Part shown: in pieces, positions 34,870 to 44,601 of the stretch | Position numbering within the stretch: the stretch's first letter is position 1 | How the letters are laid out: every line of letters starts with the position of its first letter | Source: Xenorhabdus bovienii SS-2004 | GTDB taxonomy: Bacteria > Pseudomonadota > Gammaproteobacteria > Enterobacterales > Enterobacteriaceae | Reading direction: 5' to 3' | Assembly: GCF_000027225.1 (NCBI RefSeq) | Contig: NC_013892.1 | Span: forward strand, 558,001-622,000 | Length of the DNA: 64,000 nt | Position numbers and translations under genes: made by a program | Notes under the pieces: model-generated | Told to the model about the DNA's origin: nothing | What the model saw: only the letters and a program-made list of their open reading frames with translations | Databases searched by the model: none

Positions 34870-36000
34870 TCAGGATTCCTTAATCAACTCAGAAGCGGCA
34901 ATCGCACAACTACGGTTTTTACTTATACCGGCACGTCCCAGCAGTTCAAACCAATCGGTAGCCAATCCACATCCACACTCTGCGGCAGGATGCAATACCG
35001 CTAAATCGCTCACCACGATACTGTGTGCCGGACTGGAAGTGATATAAGGTGATATCAGGTGCAGAAAACCCGGTTTACCATAGGGTTGCACCGCCATGCT
35101 GGCGGTATCACGGACATAAGCACGGGCATAGGACGGCACATGAAAATGGTGATTTTGACACTCAACATAAGGCACCGGATGCTCAACTGAACCATAGCCA
35201 TCCCGGCAGCGTTCATCAGGAATGCCCAGTTGTTCATGCAAACGCCGGTACAGCTCGGATCTTGAAATGGCTTTATCAGCGTGGGTTTTCCAGCCGCCAC
35301 CTAAAAAGACCAAAGATTCGGGATGCAACTGTAGTGGGGGTAAATTCATTTCCCGCATCCGTTCCAGCGTGAACCAGAGGAAGGCCGGGAAGCCTAAGAA
35401 ACGCACTGGCAGCCCTTGTGCGGCAAATTCCTGCAAGGCGCGGATCACACCAAATGGGTCGAATTCATTGCTTTTCCCATTGTGGCGCAGTGCATAACAA
35501 GCTTGTGATACGGGGGCGTACTGACACAGATATTGATCGGTATAGGCGGTTCCCAGCGTAATCGCTCCGGCGGGTTCATAGCTCAACAGTATGTAGTTAC
35601 AAGGCTGTTGCGGTGTATTCCAGCCGTAATATTCGAAAATACGTTCAACCATTCTCTGGGCTGCCTGTATGCTGCGGGTATCGTACCGCATACGGCTCTT
35701 TTGACCGGTTGTCCCGGATGAGGTCAATTCCAGCGCATCGATACCGGTGTGACTCAGCAGCAGCTGATGTTTGAAATAATTGGCGAAAATAGGTGGTAAA
35801 TGCGACCAGTCATGTAATTTTTCTAATTTTTGAGCATCCAAACCATTTGCTTTCAACCATTGATAGTAACCGGGGCTGTTTTCACAATGATACTGTGTCA
35901 ATTCACGCATAGCCGCGTCAAATAGTTGGTCACAATCGCTATCGGCACGATAGGGATGATCAAGCGAACAAAGGGCGTCAACATAAGCAAGAGAAGTCAA
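34870..36000 (-). CDS. LuxE-like acyl-protein synthetase
   Basis: 376-aa protein of the LuxE family (luminescent bacteria: activates fatty acid with ATP, holds it on a Cys, passes it to LuxC). ATP-binding motif TSSGTTGQKSRMRYD lies near residues 92-106; GSVEHPVPYVECQ and HFHVPSYARAYVRD are also family-like. Near the C-terminus NRSCAIAA puts Cys365 where Vibrio LuxE has its acyl-carrying Cys364. It is the first gene of a four-gene operon and is followed after one base by the LuxC-ligase fusion. No luciferase (luxAB) or luxD is present, so light production is not expected. Confidence 0.82.
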   Translation of the reverse strand: MTSLAYVDALCSLDHPYRADSDCDQLFDAAMRELTQYHCENSPGYYQWLKANGLDAQKLEKLHDWSHLPPIFANYFKHQLLLSHTGIDALELTSSGTTGQKSRMRYDTRSIQAAQRMVERIFEYYGWNTPQQPCNYILLSYEPAGAITLGTAYTDQYLCQYAPVSQACYALRHNGKSNEFDPFGVIRALQEFAAQGLPVRFLGFPAFLWFTLERMREMNLPPLQLHPESLVFLGGGWKTHADKAISRSELYRRLHEQLGIPDERCRDGYGSVEHPVPYVECQNHHFHVPSYARAYVRDTASMAVQPYGKPGFLHLISPYITSSPAHSIVVSDLAVLHPAAECGCGLATDWFELLGRAGISKNRSCAIAASELIKES

Positions 36001-36846
36001 AAGTCATCTCCAGAAAAAGAAAGAAAAAAGGGGAAACTCCCTTCAATAATAAGTAAATTGATTTACCATCCAGCAAGCAAAAAAGGACTAATAATCCACT
36101 AAGAGAAAATTATGGCATGGCAAATACAATTACGTGATTAAATGAAAATAAGTCACTGTTTTTAGATATCTAATATTTGAAATTGTTAATTCCTTGTAAA
36201 TAAGATGGCGAAAAATATAACAATTATATTTTTATAAAATCCCATATAATAAATGATGAATATTCAATTAAATTATCCTTGAACTCATCTAAAATTAGTG
36301 ATATTTAAATGGAGAAATAAATAATTTAACCTCATATTTTTGTTTAATGTTTAGTCAATAAATGAAATTATAAAATCTATGAAAATTAATATTGGTAATG
36401 ATAAATAACAACGTTATTTAATTACCAATTAGAAATTATCCCGTCATAAATATAATAATAAAATTCAGGGAATAAGATTTTTATTTTTAACGGCCAAGTT
36501 AATTTTAATCCAGAGAATAGCTAACATATTCTATATTTCTATTAATTGATGAGGAATATTCGGAATTAATCATGGCATTATGGTAAACGAAAATTGAGAG
36601 TCTATATCTAATATTATTAGAGTCTAAGAAATATTTTTTGATATTGCTAAAAGTAATTAACATAGATAAAAAAATAAAATAATTTAAAAACAATTACTTG
36701 GGTGTAAGTGTTGTATATTTTTGGTTTGTTTTTTTTATTGGAAATCGTCGCTGGATTAATTGCTTATACATTCTAACCTAAAAAACCGAGCTTGCATTTA
36801 CGGGATTATGATATCGCTATTTTTAAATGAAGCTGAGGTTAAATAA
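36001..36846. other. AT-rich region upstream of the LuxE-like operon
   Basis: About 850 bases, very AT-rich, with no supported gene; a 62-codon minus-strand frame at 36505-36693 has no ribosome site or family look. It should carry the promoter of the operon starting at 36000. The extreme A+T content suggests a horizontally acquired, H-NS-type silenced promoter region (inference). Confidence 0.5.
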
Positions 36847-36886
36847 CAAAATACTGCCATAACCACTTAATTTCGGCAGTATTTTG
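36847..36886 (-). terminator. Terminator of xni
   Basis: CAAAATACTGCC (36847-36858) pairs perfectly with GGCAGTATTTTG (36875-36886). Flanking A/T runs make it likely to work on the minus strand after xni; it may be bidirectional. Confidence 0.8.
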
Positions 36887-36921
36887 ACTTCAATGAAGAT
36901 AGTGCAAAGTACAACGGTTAC

Positions 36922-37677
36922 TTACCTGTGATCTAACCGCAATTGCTGTAAATTGCCATTGAGTGATAAATCAGTGCGCAGTGAAGCTACTTCACGGCTG
37001 ATGTACGCCATTTCTTTATGGGTCGCCAATTTATTGCGCCATTTATCCGGTTGGGCTTCCAGATATTGGAAAAGGTTATCCAGCGAGCCAGCTTGTTGCA
37101 GCAGAATGGCCGCTGTTTTTGGACCGATCCCCTGAACACCGGGAATTTTACTGCTACTGATCCCGGACAGACCCCAATAATCGGGGAGCTGGGCAGGGGA
37201 AACACCAAACTCCCGCTCAACAAAGGGTAAATCCAGCCAGCGTTTTTGGAAGTAATCGCGGATTTGGATAGTCGGTGAAAGTAGCTGGCAGTAGCCTTTA
37301 TCCGTTGAAACAATGGTGACGCGATGCCCTGTAGAAGTGACTTTGGTTGCCAGTGTTGCCGCCAAGTCATCTGCTTCATGCCCTTCGGCATGCCAGCAAG
37401 CGACGCCTAGTGCGTTGAATGCCTGTTTAATCAGCGGCATTTCCTGCTGTAAATCGTCGGGCATGGCAGAACGCCCGGCTTTGTAATCGGGAAGAAGCTG
37501 GTGGCGCCAGCTATGGCCACGGTCATCTTCATCGAATACCGCAACGGCGTGAGTCGGAGAAGAATGGGTAATTAATTGCTTTAACGCATGTTCACAGGCG
37601 GGAGCACAAGGGCTTCCCTGTACCGCATGGATGCGTCGGATCAAGTTCAGTGCGTCTACAATCAAAAGATGTATCAT
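36922..37677 (-). CDS. xni: Flap endonuclease Xni (ExoIX)
   Basis: 251 aa, the same length as E. coli Xni, and closely similar along its whole length ([67 protein letters not shown]). It is a structure-specific 5' flap nuclease of the FEN family. The H3TH motif [14 protein letters not shown] is present. Ordered with ppnN and queF as in other enterobacteria. Confidence 0.95.
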   Translation of the reverse strand: MIHLLIVDALNLIRRIHAVQGSPCAPACEHALKQLITHSSPTHAVAVFDEDDRGHSWRHQLLPDYKAGRSAMPDDLQQEMPLIKQAFNALGVACWHAEGHEADDLAATLATKVTSTGHRVTIVSTDKGYCQLLSPTIQIRDYFQKRWLDLPFVEREFGVSPAQLPDYWGLSGISSSKIPGVQGIGPKTAAILLQQAGSLDNLFQYLEAQPDKWRNKLATHKEMAYISREVASLRTDLSLNGNLQQLRLDHR

Positions 37678-37746
37678 GGTCGTTATGCTCCGTCCGTGGA
37701 TTGATTCCTTGGCTTCAGTCTCATTGGGTTTTAATGAGGACGTGAC

Positions 37747-39114
37747 TTATTTGATGATTTCATAGCACGGCTCATAAGCTGTGCCTCCAGGCAGTTTCAT
37801 ACGATCCTGCCGGACAAAATCTTTCAGTAGCTCATCCATACAGCGCATAATATCCACATCACCGTGGATTTTAAACGCCCCGTCTTTTTCAATGGCATGA
37901 ATACCCGCTTCTTTCACGTTGCCCGCCACAATGCCGGAAAAGGCACAGCGCAGAGCAGAAGCCAGTTTTTCGGAAGGCTGATTCGGATGCAAATTCAGGT
38001 TAGCCATATTGCTATGGAATGGCTCGAACGGATGCTGCAAATCATGGCTGATTTTCAGTGACCAGTTAAAGCTATAGGCATCTCCGGTAGAGCGGCGATG
38101 TTCTTTAACCTGCGGCATGGTCTTTTTCATCACTCGGGCGACTTCTGAAGGATCATCCATAATGATGCGGTAGTACTGCCGAGCCTGTTCTCCCAAGGTA
38201 TTGACGATAAACTGATCGAGCACATGGAAGTAATCGGCACTCTCTTTTGGTCCGGTCAAGATCAGTGGCAGCACTTGATCTTTATTATCAGGGTTCATCA
38301 AAATACCCAGTAGATAGAGCAGCTCTTCTGCTGTTCCCACCCCTCCCGGGAAGATAATAATGCCGTGAGCTATGCGGACAAATGCCTCCAGCCGTTTTTC
38401 GATATCCGGCATGATGATCAGTTCATTGACCAGCGGATTTGGGGGTTCTGCGGCAATAATGGAAGGCTCTGTAATGCCGATAAAGCGGCTTTTCTGGTAA
38501 CGTTGCTGAGCATGCCCGACCGCAGCGCCTTTCATGGGTGCTTCCATTGCACCCGGCCCACAGCCCGTACAGATATTCAGTTCGCGCAGCCCCAACTCGT
38601 TACCCACTTTGCGCCCATACAGATACTCTTTTTCATTAATCGAGTGGCCGCCCCAACAGACGATCATATTCGGATCTTCTGAGAGATGAAGCGCTTTGGC
38701 ATTGCGCAGAATAGAAAAAATGGTGTTGGTAATGTGCATACCATTTTCCATATTCAGATGGTGTACTTTCTGTGCATGGTCAATCTGCGCATGAACAAAC
38801 AGAATATCCCGCAGAACCGCGAACAGGTTGGCTCGCAGAGAGCGAATGATTTTGCCATCAACAAAAGCGTCTTTTGGTGGATTGACGAGTTCTAGTTTGA
38901 CACCCCGTTCTCTACGCAGGACGTTAATATCAAAATCTTCATGTTTTGACAGCAATTCTTTGCTGTTATCTGTTTGACTGCCGGAGTTGAGTACCGCCAG
39001 TGAGCAGTTACGGAACAGGCGGTATAAATCACTGCTTGCGGTATGCTTGAGTGTATCGACTTCAAGTTGAGAGAGTAAATCCATTGACCCTAACGGGCTG
39101 ACATGTGTAATCAA
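37747..39114 (-). CDS. ppnN: Nucleotide 5'-monophosphate nucleosidase PpnN (YgdH)
   Basis: 455-aa LOG/YgdH-family enzyme that cleaves purine nucleotides to base and ribose-5-phosphate, activated by (p)ppGpp in E. coli. The Rossmann-like core shows [13 protein letters not shown] and the PGGVGTAEE phosphate-binding motif; N- and C-terminal extensions match the long PpnN type. It is followed on the minus strand by xni after 69 bases. Confidence 0.95.
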   Translation of the reverse strand: MITHVSPLGSMDLLSQLEVDTLKHTASSDLYRLFRNCSLAVLNSGSQTDNSKELLSKHEDFDINVLRRERGVKLELVNPPKDAFVDGKIIRSLRANLFAVLRDILFVHAQIDHAQKVHHLNMENGMHITNTIFSILRNAKALHLSEDPNMIVCWGGHSINEKEYLYGRKVGNELGLRELNICTGCGPGAMEAPMKGAAVGHAQQRYQKSRFIGITEPSIIAAEPPNPLVNELIIMPDIEKRLEAFVRIAHGIIIFPGGVGTAEELLYLLGILMNPDNKDQVLPLILTGPKESADYFHVLDQFIVNTLGEQARQYYRIIMDDPSEVARVMKKTMPQVKEHRRSTGDAYSFNWSLKISHDLQHPFEPFHSNMANLNLHPNQPSEKLASALRCAFSGIVAGNVKEAGIHAIEKDGAFKIHGDVDIMRCMDELLKDFVRQDRMKLPGGTAYEPCYEIIK

Positions 39115-39152
39115 GAACGACTCCTTTATGCCCCTGGTGGGGTTTTCTCAAT

Positions 39153-39998
39153 TTACTGGCGAGCCAGTCTTCCTGTTTCTGGGATAAATGCTTCGTTACT
39201 GCGCCACGGATTGATATCTAACCCTCCCCGGCGGGTATAGCGAGCATAAACAGTGAGTTTTTCAGGTGCGCATAATGCAATTAAGTCATTGAAAATACGC
39301 TCAACACACTGTTCATGAAATTCGTTGTGATGGCGGAAAGAAACCAGATAGCGTAATAATTTTTCCTGATCGATTTTGGGGCCTTTATAGCGGATCTGTA
39401 CGGAACCCCAATCGGGCTGATGTGTGATCAGGCAATTTGATTTTAGTAAATGGCTGACCAATATTTCGTCAACGACCGATCCTGTTGCTGCACCGTTAAG
39501 ATAATCGCGACTGAATTGATAATCATCAATTTCAATGTCCTGATTATCGATACATTTTCCTTCAAACTCGGCGATTGGCTGCTGGCTGAAATCGTGCAGG
39601 GGATGTAAAACAACATTCACCTCACCGTTTGCGCAGACGGATAAATCCTGTTGCAGTGTTTTTTGCACGGTATCCCAATCCGCAAAGCGGGTTTGATTGA
39701 AACTATTCAGGTAAAGCTTAAAACTTTTTGATTCAATGAGGCTCACACTGGCCGCATTCAGGCTGACATGGCCGATGGCAACTTGAGGGACACCGCGTGT
39801 GTTGAGCCAGGAAAGCTCGTACAGCGTCCAGATATCAGCACCGTGAAACGGTAGATTATCAGGAAACAGCCCAAGTGGTTCACGGTTCATACTGCGTGGA
39901 ACCGCTTGCAGTAAAGTAGGATCGTAGTGATCGCGGTAAGGGGTGGGCTTACCCAGAGTAAGTTGGGCTAGTGCCTGATTATCCTGATACAAAGACAT
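39153..39998 (-). CDS. queF: NADPH-dependent 7-cyano-7-deazaguanine reductase QueF
   Basis: Reduces preQ0 to preQ1 in queuosine tRNA modification (281 aa; E. coli 282). The start giving [17 protein letters not shown] is chosen over an upstream ATG because GAGG lies 7 bases before it and the alignment begins there. The bimodular QueF motifs are present: [17 protein letters not shown] (substrate binding) and the catalytic Cys in [16 protein letters not shown]; also [16 protein letters not shown]. Confidence 0.96.
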   Translation of the reverse strand: MSLYQDNQALAQLTLGKPTPYRDHYDPTLLQAVPRSMNREPLGLFPDNLPFHGADIWTLYELSWLNTRGVPQVAIGHVSLNAASVSLIESKSFKLYLNSFNQTRFADWDTVQKTLQQDLSVCANGEVNVVLHPLHDFSQQPIAEFEGKCIDNQDIEIDDYQFSRDYLNGAATGSVVDEILVSHLLKSNCLITHQPDWGSVQIRYKGPKIDQEKLLRYLVSFRHHNEFHEQCVERIFNDLIALCAPEKLTVYARYTRRGGLDINPWRSNEAFIPETGRLARQ

Positions 39999-40071
39999 AG
40001 AATTCCTCAAAATGAATGATGGCAACTGAGATAGATTGTAGTGTATCAAGGAATTTCAAAGGTTCGTATTT

Positions 40072-40404
40072 TTATTGTACATTATTCACTGTGCTTACCG
40101 AGTTAGCGTAGGACTTCTGTGCGAGGCTGAGTCTTTTATTTTCGATGGAATTATGGATTTGTTTTTTTCCATCAATGATGTGGGTCATAATGTGATACTC
40201 AGACCTTTTCCTATTCTTTAATTTGTTTATTCTATTAGTGATTTTATCAGGGTAGCAATTCAAACAAATATTCATGTTTTTTATTGAATATTTATTTAAA
40301 TAATATAAAAATAATAAGAATATATCTGAAGATGTATTATAAATATTATTTTTAATTATATCGATAAGTGATACTTTAATTTTATGATAATGGAGTGATT
40401 TCAT
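40072..40404 (-). CDS. Doubtful hypothetical ORF between queF and syd
   Basis: 110-codon frame, Lys/Asn/Ile-rich, in a very AT-rich gap of about 490 bases that is much shorter in E. coli. No recognised family, no clear ribosome site. The C-terminal part (HIIDGKKQIHNSIENKRLSL) has normal-looking amino-acid use. It could be a small acquired gene, a remnant or chance. Confidence 0.22.
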   Translation of the reverse strand: MKSLHYHKIKVSLIDIIKNNIYNTSSDIFLLFLYYLNKYSIKNMNICLNCYPDKITNRINKLKNRKRSEYHIMTHIIDGKKQIHNSIENKRLSLAQKSYANSVSTVNNVQ

Positions 40405-40534
40405 TTTAATATTTTATTTATTTGAACTAATTGATGGAATGATGGCATCATTTTCCGGTTGTTATTTTGCTGAAAACTGTATAGGAATAAGCGATATAAT
40501 GTGATGAACTTAAAATGATGGATGAAAGAATCAT

Positions 40535-41086
40535 ATGATCTCCAATGTGACAGAAGCACTTTCTGATTTTACCCGACGCTATGTTGAATTGTGGCAGGAA
40601 GAGACTGGGCTGCCGCCAGTCAGTAGTGATCTTTATGGTGTTCCTTCTTCGTGTATTGAGCGGACAGGGGACGGGGTTGTGTACTGGTTGCCCAAGCTAT
40701 TTTCTGTTCACGAAAAACTCAGCAAAGTGGAGACCGCGCTGGATATTCGCTTACAGGATTCGATTCATGATTATTATGTTACGCAGCTTGCTGGTGACAT
40801 GACCGCCAGTTTTGAGGGGCAGAATCTCAGTTTGATTCAGGTATGGAGTGACGATGATTTTATCCGTTTGCAGGAAAATCTGATTGGGCACCTCGTGACA
40901 CAGAAACGGCTTAAGCTTTCCCCGACGGCATTTATTGCGACGATTGATTCGGATATGGGCATGATATCTGTGTGTAATCTGACCGGGCAGGTCGTTCTTG
41001 AACAGTTTGGCAAACCTGAGCGAACGATCTTATCTGCCGATTTGGCGAGTTTTCTGTCGGTTATCAAGCCAGCCACATCGCTATAG
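40535..41086 (+). CDS. syd: SecY-interacting protein Syd
   Basis: Cytoplasmic protein that binds SecY and helps remove faulty translocons (183 aa, E. coli 181). Strong family stretches: DLYGVPSSCI, QENLIGHLVTQKRLKLSPTAFIATI, and MISVCNLTGQVVLEQFG. Neighbours queF, csrB, yqcC and truC are as in E. coli. Confidence 0.95.
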   Translation: MISNVTEALSDFTRRYVELWQEETGLPPVSSDLYGVPSSCIERTGDGVVYWLPKLFSVHEKLSKVETALDIRLQDSIHDYYVTQLAGDMTASFEGQNLSLIQVWSDDDFIRLQENLIGHLVTQKRLKLSPTAFIATIDSDMGMISVCNLTGQVVLEQFGKPERTILSADLASFLSVIKPATSL

Positions 41087-41109
41087 GTGCAGACATCAGT
41101 TTGTTTTTT

Positions 41110-41127
41110 TGTGAGAGATGTCTCACA
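41110..41127. promoter_or_regulatory. Predicted UvrY (GacA-type) binding site upstream of csrB
   Basis: TGTGAGAGATGTCTCACA is an 18-bp near-palindrome (arms TGTGAGA/TCTCACA). It closely matches the UvrY-binding palindrome upstream of E. coli csrB recalled as TGTGAGAGATCTCTTACA. A second degenerate copy (GTAAGATATCTCTATT, 41135-41150) follows. It lies 160-180 bases before the likely csrB start, consistent with the far-upstream site known for E. coli. Confidence 0.7.
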
Positions 41128-41289
41128 TGGATCGTAAGATATCTCTATTAATCATGGAGTGAATATCATTTGCTAATATTATTTTTATTTTATATCAATA
41201 GCATGAAAATGATGATCACGATCTCCATTTTGTAAAGTCACTTACTGAGCCAATTCAGGTGGCTTGTTTCAACTCTCTGAATAATAGAT

Positions 41290-41526
41290 CCTTTCACTGT
41301 TCTGTTAGGAACCACAGTAAAAAAATAACCAGGGAAGATACCAACAGGAAGTGGGTTCAAGGATGATGAGGTATAGGCAGGAACGCCAATACTATCAATA
41401 TAATGATTTTGTAAGGAATAACTGACAGGGACGTATTTTGTCAGGGAATGAGCAGGGAGCGACCAATTTAGCCGGATTGCTATGACAATCAGTAAGAGGG
41501 GAGATTTTATCTCCCCTCTTTTTGTT
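41290..41526 (+). ncRNA. csrB: CsrB small RNA (CsrA-sequestering)
   Basis: No ORF, but at least eleven GGA motifs occur between 41308 and 41502, several in the contexts AGGGA, CAGGA or AAGGATG that CsrA binds. The stretch GAGCAGGGAGCGACC near 41450 matches the 3' part of E. coli CsrB (GAGCAGGGAGCAAC). The transcript ends in a strong terminator, AAGAGGGGAGA-TTTTA-TCTCCCCTCTT plus T tract (41494-41524). Position between syd and yqcC is the E. coli csrB position. It is shorter (about 235 nt against 369). The 5' end is uncertain by some tens of bases. It antagonises CsrA and so controls carbon flow, motility and virulence. Confidence 0.85.
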
Positions 41527-41646
41527 TCATTTTATCTTGCCGCAAGTTTTCCGCTGAAATCATATCAGTGATATTCTTATTGCCCTCCAATGATGTGGTG
41601 GCAGCTTCTGTCATCTGATCAATAGCCAAGTATCAGACGAAATATC

Positions 41647-41973
41647 ATGAATATCGAACAACAAATTCTACTTAAATTACAGCTAATTGAAGCTGACATG
41701 AAAGCGGCTGGCCTGTGGCGGAGTCACCCTCCCAAGCCGGAAGCTTTTGAAAGTACCGAGCCCTTTTCGCTAGATACGATGTCCGCAGAAGAGTGGCTTC
41801 AGTGGGTTTTAATTCCAAGAATGCGAGCCATGATAGAACAAAACGCCAACCTTCCGACGGCATTTGATATCACACCTTATTTCGAAGAAGTCTATAAGGA
41901 AGAAGCAGAACGTTATCTGCCGCTGCTTGAACATCTTCGGGAATTGGACAGCCTGTTTACACAGGATATTTGA
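41647..41973 (+). CDS. yqcC: YqcC family protein
   Basis: 108-aa small helical protein conserved beside truC in enterobacteria. Motifs: LWRSHPPKPEAFESTEPF, MSAEEWLQWVLIPRMRAMI and LPTAFDITPYFEEVY. Function is unknown; no enzyme motif visible. It is co-transcribed with truC, whose ATG begins one base after its stop codon. Confidence 0.9.
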   Translation: MNIEQQILLKLQLIEADMKAAGLWRSHPPKPEAFESTEPFSLDTMSAEEWLQWVLIPRMRAMIEQNANLPTAFDITPYFEEVYKEEAERYLPLLEHLRELDSLFTQDI

Positions 41974-41974
41974 T

Positions 41975-42727
41975 ATGCTGGATATCATTTATCAGGACGA
42001 TCATATTGTTGCGGTCAATAAACCTGCGGGTTGGTTAGTGCATCGCAGCTGGCTTGCCCGCCATGAAACGGTTTTTGTCATGCAGACGCTGCGTGATCAA
42101 ATCGGGCAACATGTTTTCCCCGTCCATCGACTGGATAAACCGACATCCGGCGTTTTGCTGATGGCGCTGTCAAGTGAGGTGGCAAGAACGCTTTCCCAAC
42201 AATTTGAATGTCACCATATACAAAAAACATATCACGCCATTGTACGCGGTTATGTTGAAGGTGATGGTATTATCGACTATGCACTAATGGAAGAGCTGGA
42301 CAAAATTGCTGATAAATTCGCTGATACTGACAGGGAAGCACAATCAGCAATCACCCACTATCGTTCATTGGCAAAAGTTGAATGTCCGGTAGAAATAGGG
42401 CGTTACCCAACATCACGGTTCAGCCTGCTGGAACTGATGCCAAAAACCGGGCGTAAGCATCAATTACGACGGCATATGTCGCATCTCCGGCATCCCATCA
42501 TTGGGGATACCACACATGGCGATTTGCGACAAAACCGAGGAGTTGTTAAGTATTATCAGACTGGCAGGTTAATGCTGCACGCCAGTCAACTCCAATTGGC
42601 GCATCCGGTGACAGGAGAAGATCTGCTTCTGACTGCCAGATGGGAAGCTTCGTGGCAGCATTTGCTGGAGCAATTTGGCTGGCAGGGTATTGTACCTGAG
42701 TTAGAATGTCCAACCACTCATGAATGA
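41975..42727 (+). CDS. truC: tRNA pseudouridine(65) synthase TruC
   Basis: Pseudouridine synthase of the RluA family that modifies U65 of certain tRNAs (250 aa). The start giving [19 protein letters not shown] is chosen: it lies one base after yqcC and matches the family N-terminus, whereas an upstream in-frame ATG falls inside yqcC. The catalytic motif HRLDKPTSG and the C-terminal [17 protein letters not shown] are intact. Confidence 0.95.
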   Translation: MLDIIYQDDHIVAVNKPAGWLVHRSWLARHETVFVMQTLRDQIGQHVFPVHRLDKPTSGVLLMALSSEVARTLSQQFECHHIQKTYHAIVRGYVEGDGIIDYALMEELDKIADKFADTDREAQSAITHYRSLAKVECPVEIGRYPTSRFSLLELMPKTGRKHQLRRHMSHLRHPIIGDTTHGDLRQNRGVVKYYQTGRLMLHASQLQLAHPVTGEDLLLTARWEASWQHLLEQFGWQGIVPELECPTTHE

Positions 42728-42761
42728 ACGCAGTACAAATAGGCTAAAGAGATCAATATTT

Positions 42762-43214
42762 ATGGCAAAGATTGGTGTTTTCGTTGGTACAGTTTATGGC
42801 AATGCGCTGGCAGTTGCGGAAGAGGCGCAGCAAATCCTTCAGCAGCAGGGGCATGACGTTGAGGTTTTTGAAGATGCGACCTTGACGCAGTGGCAAGAGT
42901 ACCAGCAACAGGTTGTTCTGGTCGTCACATCGACAACCGGACAGGGCAATTTACCCGATAATATCCAGCCACTTTATTCAGATATGAATGATAAGTTGGG
43001 CCATCAGCCCGATTTACGTTATGGCGTTATCGCTCTTGGTGACAGTAGCTATGACTTCTTTTGTGGCGGTGGCCGCACATTTGATAAACTGTTACAGGAA
43101 CAGGGAGCAAAGCGTGTGGGCGAAGTTCTGCTGATTGATGGTATTGACGTGGTTGAACCAGAAGTCTTTGCCCAGAACTGGGTTGAGGAGTGGGGCGCTT
43201 TACTGACAGAATAA
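42762..43214 (+). CDS. yqcA: Flavodoxin YqcA
   Basis: 150-aa FMN-binding flavodoxin of the YqcA/MioC type. The chosen ATG gives [15 protein letters not shown], with the phosphate-binding loop GTVYGNA in place of the usual T-x-T-G-x-[13 protein letters not shown] and [14 protein letters not shown] are the two FMN-stacking loops. An ATG 42 bases upstream overlaps truC and is not used. Confidence 0.93.
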   Translation: MAKIGVFVGTVYGNALAVAEEAQQILQQQGHDVEVFEDATLTQWQEYQQQVVLVVTSTTGQGNLPDNIQPLYSDMNDKLGHQPDLRYGVIALGDSSYDFFCGGGRTFDKLLQEQGAKRVGEVLLIDGIDVVEPEVFAQNWVEEWGALLTE

Positions 43215-43219
43215 ATGCC

Positions 43220-43251
43220 ACACCGCTTATGCAGGGAAGGATAAGCGGTGT
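43220..43251. terminator. Hairpin between convergent yqcA and yaeH
   Basis: ACACCGCTTAT pairs with ATAAGCGGTGT (11 bp, loop GCAGGGAAGG). No T tract on either side, so it may be an attenuating or RNA-end-protecting hairpin shared by the two convergent genes. Confidence 0.5.
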
Positions 43252-43270
43252 AATGACACAGCTGGCGTGA

Positions 43271-43669
43271 TTACTTGCGAGTCAGTTTTTCTAAATCCGC
43301 TTCAATTTCTGCAATCTTATTGGCAACAACATGCTCAAGGTGGCGGAGATCGTCGAGGATCTTGTGTTTCAAATCCACTTCCACTTGGTCATGCCTGCAA
43401 ATTTGATCCAGTTCTTCAATTACATAACGCAGGTTAGTGTTAATCTCTTTGACTTCTTTGTAACCTTGCGCTGAATTGTCGTCAGAGATAGTTTTGAGTT
43501 GGCGTGGATATTTGAATTTAACACTTTTGGCAAAAAATTCGCCTTTATCCTTACGGAAATAAATCTTCAGAATATCGTTATTCGCTTCCTGACGGAGGCT
43601 ATAGCGATCAATATCTTCAGGATGGGTGATCCCCAAACTTTTCAAGTTATCGTACATAGAGCGCCTCAC
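43271..43669 (-). CDS. yaeH: YaeH family protein (DUF3461)
   Basis: 132-aa conserved enterobacterial protein of unknown function, found beside dapD in E. coli as here. Opening [25 protein letters not shown] is chosen by similarity (the frame starts two codons earlier at MRRS). [26 protein letters not shown] is the family core, with a C-terminal helical tail. Confidence 0.88.
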   Translation of the reverse strand: MRRSMYDNLKSLGITHPEDIDRYSLRQEANNDILKIYFRKDKGEFFAKSVKFKYPRQLKTISDDNSAQGYKEVKEINTNLRYVIEELDQICRHDQVEVDLKHKILDDLRHLEHVVANKIAEIEADLEKLTRK

Positions 43670-43701
43670 CTAATTGAGTGCTAAAAAATAGAGATATTAA
43701 A

Positions 43702-43730
43702 AAAATAGCGGATTTATTATCCGCTATTTT
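43702..43730 (-). terminator. Terminator of dapD
   Basis: AAAATAGCGGAT-loop-ATCCGCTATTTT, a perfect 12-bp stem directly after the dapD stop codon. A and T runs on both sides allow it to work on the minus strand. Confidence 0.85.
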
Positions 43731-43735
43731 AAAAT

Positions 43736-44560
43736 TTAGTCTATGTTTCTGAGCAGCTCATTAAGGCCAACTTTACCACGTGTTTTGGCATCGACCTTTT
43801 TCACGATAACCGCGCAATACAAGCTGTAACTACCATCTTTGGAAGGAAGATTACCTGATACCACAACAGAACCGGCAGGAACCCGGCCGTAATGGATTTC
43901 GCCTGTTTCACGATCATAAATCTTGGTGCTCTGACCAATATAAACTCCCATAGAGATCACGGCACCTTCTTCTACGATAACGCCTTCTACAATTTCAGAA
44001 CGTGCGCCGATAAAGCAGTTGTCTTCAATGATAGTCGGATTGGCTTGCAAGGGTTCCAGAACGCCACCGATGCCAACACCGCCAGACAAGTGAACGTTTT
44101 TGCCGATCTGTGCACAGGAACCCACTGTAGCCCAAGTATCCACCATCGTGCCTTCATCCACATAAGCACCGATGTTGACGTAAGATGGCATCAGTACACT
44201 GTTGCGGGCAATATATGCCCCTTGGCGAACTGCGGCAGGGGGAACGACACGAAAACCTTCTTTTTCGAAACGAGCTTGATCATAATCAGCGAATTTCATC
44301 GGAACTTTGTCGAAATAGCGGCTTTCAGCCCCTTCGATGACCTGATTGTCATTAATGCGGAAAGAGAGTAATACGGCCTTTTTTAGCCATTGATGTGTTA
44401 CCCATTGCCCTGCGATTTTTTCAGCGACACGTAATTTGCCGCTGTCCAGCATCTGAATCACCTGATTGACGGCGCTACGGGTTGCTTCATCAACAGTGCC
44501 GGGGGTAATGTTAGTGCGGTTTTCAAACGCATTGTCGATAATGGATTGTAATTGCTGCAT
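43736..44560 (-). CDS. dapD: Tetrahydrodipicolinate N-succinyltransferase DapD
   Basis: Third committed step of the succinylase lysine/diaminopimelate pathway (274 aa, same as E. coli). An N-terminal helical domain is followed by left-handed beta-helix repeats ([20 protein letters not shown], then [12 protein letters not shown] and [17 protein letters not shown]). Next to glnD and map as in E. coli. Confidence 0.97.
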   Translation of the reverse strand: MQQLQSIIDNAFENRTNITPGTVDEATRSAVNQVIQMLDSGKLRVAEKIAGQWVTHQWLKKAVLLSFRINDNQVIEGAESRYFDKVPMKFADYDQARFEKEGFRVVPPAAVRQGAYIARNSVLMPSYVNIGAYVDEGTMVDTWATVGSCAQIGKNVHLSGGVGIGGVLEPLQANPTIIEDNCFIGARSEIVEGVIVEEGAVISMGVYIGQSTKIYDRETGEIHYGRVPAGSVVVSGNLPSKDGSYSLYCAVIVKKVDAKTRGKVGLNELLRNID

Positions 44561-44601
44561 CAGTATGGTGTTCCTAATTGTCAGTCAAATTGAGAATATT
44601 G

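Noticed and set aside
16033..36000. Possible bioluminescence or complete ABC toxin operon
   Set aside because: No luxAB/luxD and no TcB/TcC-like sequence (RHS-type repeats) found on either strand in this stretch.
36505..36693. 62-codon minus-strand frame upstream of the LuxE-like operon
   Set aside because: Lies in extremely AT-rich DNA, no ribosome site, low-complexity composition.
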